Assembly (NCBI GenBank): GCA_934725985.1
Contig: CAKVCX010000001.1
Location: 434,001-498,000 of the forward strand
Reading direction: 5' to 3'
Source of the DNA: an uncultured Bacilli bacterium
GTDB lineage: Bacteria; Bacillota_I; Bacilli_A; RFN20; CAG-826
DNA length: 64,000 nucleotides
Shown: positions 63,314 through 64,000 of the stretch, in pieces
How positions within the stretch are numbered: position 1 is the stretch's first letter
Layout: each line of letters begins with the position of its first letter
The notes under the pieces: model-generated
Told to the model about the DNA's origin: nothing
The model's input: the letters and a program-made list of their open reading frames with translations, nothing else
Database searches by the model: none
Translations under genes and position numbers: made by a program

Positions 63314-64000
63314 ATGAATAAGTACGCGATTATTATGGCTGCTGGCAAAGGCACAAGAATGAAAAGCAAGCGTGACGAAATGTCAAAAGTTTCTTTCCCA
63401 ATACTTGGCAGACCAATGGTTAAATATGTTTTAGAAGCATTAAGACCGCTTGGGTTCAACGAAATAGTAACAATAGTTGGATTTGGCGGGAATATGACAG
63501 AAGAAATAGTAACCCCTGTTTCAAAAGTCGTTTGGCAAAAAGAACAAAAAGGGACAGGGCATGCCGTAATGATGACTTCTCCCTTGTTAAAGGATAAAAA
63601 AGGAGAAACTATTATTTGTTGTGGGGATACTCCTTTACTAACTTGCGAAACTCTTTCTTCTTTATTAAAGGAGCACGAAGAAAATCACAATGATTTAACA
63701 ATTTTGACTTCCATTATGGATAATCCAAAAGGATATGGAAGAATTGTTAAAGAAAATGGTAAGGTTATAAAGATAGTAGAGCAAAAAGACTGTAGTAAAG
63801 AGGAAGCTTTGATTAAAGAAGTCAATGCAGGGGTCTATGTTTTTGATAATGAAGAGTTGTTTAAAGACCTTGATAGACTTACTCCTAATAATGCGGCTGG
63901 CGAATATTACTTAACTGATGTCATCGGCATGTTTGTAAACGACGGGAAGCGCGTTTGCTCTTTCTCTATTACTGATGTAGACGAAACGATGGGAGTTAAC
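63314..64000 (+). CDS. glmU: GlmU uridylyltransferase/acetyltransferase (3' end outside window)
   Basis: 229 codons to the window edge. Nucleotidyltransferase motif MAAGKGTRMKSK, then VSFPILGRPMV, QKGTGHAV, CGDTPLL, and GEYYLTD; the acetyltransferase half lies beyond. Makes UDP-GlcNAc for the wall. AAGGAG site 8 nt before ATG. Confidence 0.93.
   Translation, partial: MNKYAIIMAAGKGTRMKSKRDEMSKVSFPILGRPMVKYVLEALRPLGFNEIVTIVGFGGNMTEEIVTPVSKVVWQKEQKGTGHAVMMTSPLLKDKKGETIICCGDTPLLTCETLSSLLKEHEENHNDLTILTSIMDNPKGYGRIVKENGKVIKIVEQKDCSKEEALIKEVNAGVYVFDNEELFKDLDRLTPNNAAGEYYLTDVIGMFVNDGKRVCSFSITDVDETMGVN

Overview
The window is a replication-origin segment of an AT-rich, standard-code member of the Bacillota, most likely a gut Bacilli lineage (Erysipelotrichia/RF39-like). 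The dnaA-dnaN-S4-recF-gyrB-gyrA order, a YidC lipoprotein, lipobox signal peptides and CcpA-type cre sites point to Bacillota. TGA is used as a stop (for example rnpA), so this is not a code-4 mollicute. A choloylglycine-hydrolase-family gene fits an intestinal habitat. The species cannot be named from sequence alone.

Layout. The origin lies around 54.2-56.1 kb: DnaA boxes on both sides of dnaA and a DnaA-trio-like (TTA)4 tract next to an AT-rich stretch. To its right, on +, are rpmH-rnpA-yidC-jag, a UUCG terminator, then mnmE-tatD-rnmV-rsmA-ispE-glmU (glmU cut by the window end). Two parS-like ParB sites lie in the tatD/rnmV reading frames. To its left, on -, are dnaA, dnaN, S4 protein, recF, gyrB, gyrA, a glycosyltransferase, serS, SRP RNA and tadA. 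Most genes run with the replication fork.

37-44 kb holds a probable operon of a MacB-type ABC protein, a P-type cation ATPase, PsuG and a TetR regulator. A perfect 19-bp palindrome sits on its promoter. 34-37 kb holds an M50-like membrane protein with a broken HExxH motif and an AAA/DUF4143 ATPase. A choloylglycine-hydrolase-type enzyme lies at 33.2 kb.

The accessory part, 1-33 kb, looks like a Gram-positive polysaccharide-capture locus. It has an ATPase/YesL-like membrane operon (30.5-33.1 kb) and a long minus-strand operon with a perfect cre site at its promoter (30.35 to 12.27 kb). That operon encodes a lipoprotein tyrosine phosphatase, a sugar-type binding protein with two permeases, four further large surface proteins and a GH127-like enzyme. 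An AraC regulator and a CE15-like esterase face it on +. Two GH94 phosphorylase genes and a DUF4160/DUF2442-HTH pair complete the left end. I infer that extracellular proteins bind and trim a glycan, ABC importers take up oligosaccharides, and GH94 enzymes phosphorolyse them; the glycan itself is unknown.

The most unusual structure is a 1,768-bp apparently identical direct repeat (7671-9438 and 11842-13609). It gives two otherwise different surface proteins the same C-terminal half and leaves a truncated esterase fragment and a truncated, frameshifted third surface-protein gene beside it.
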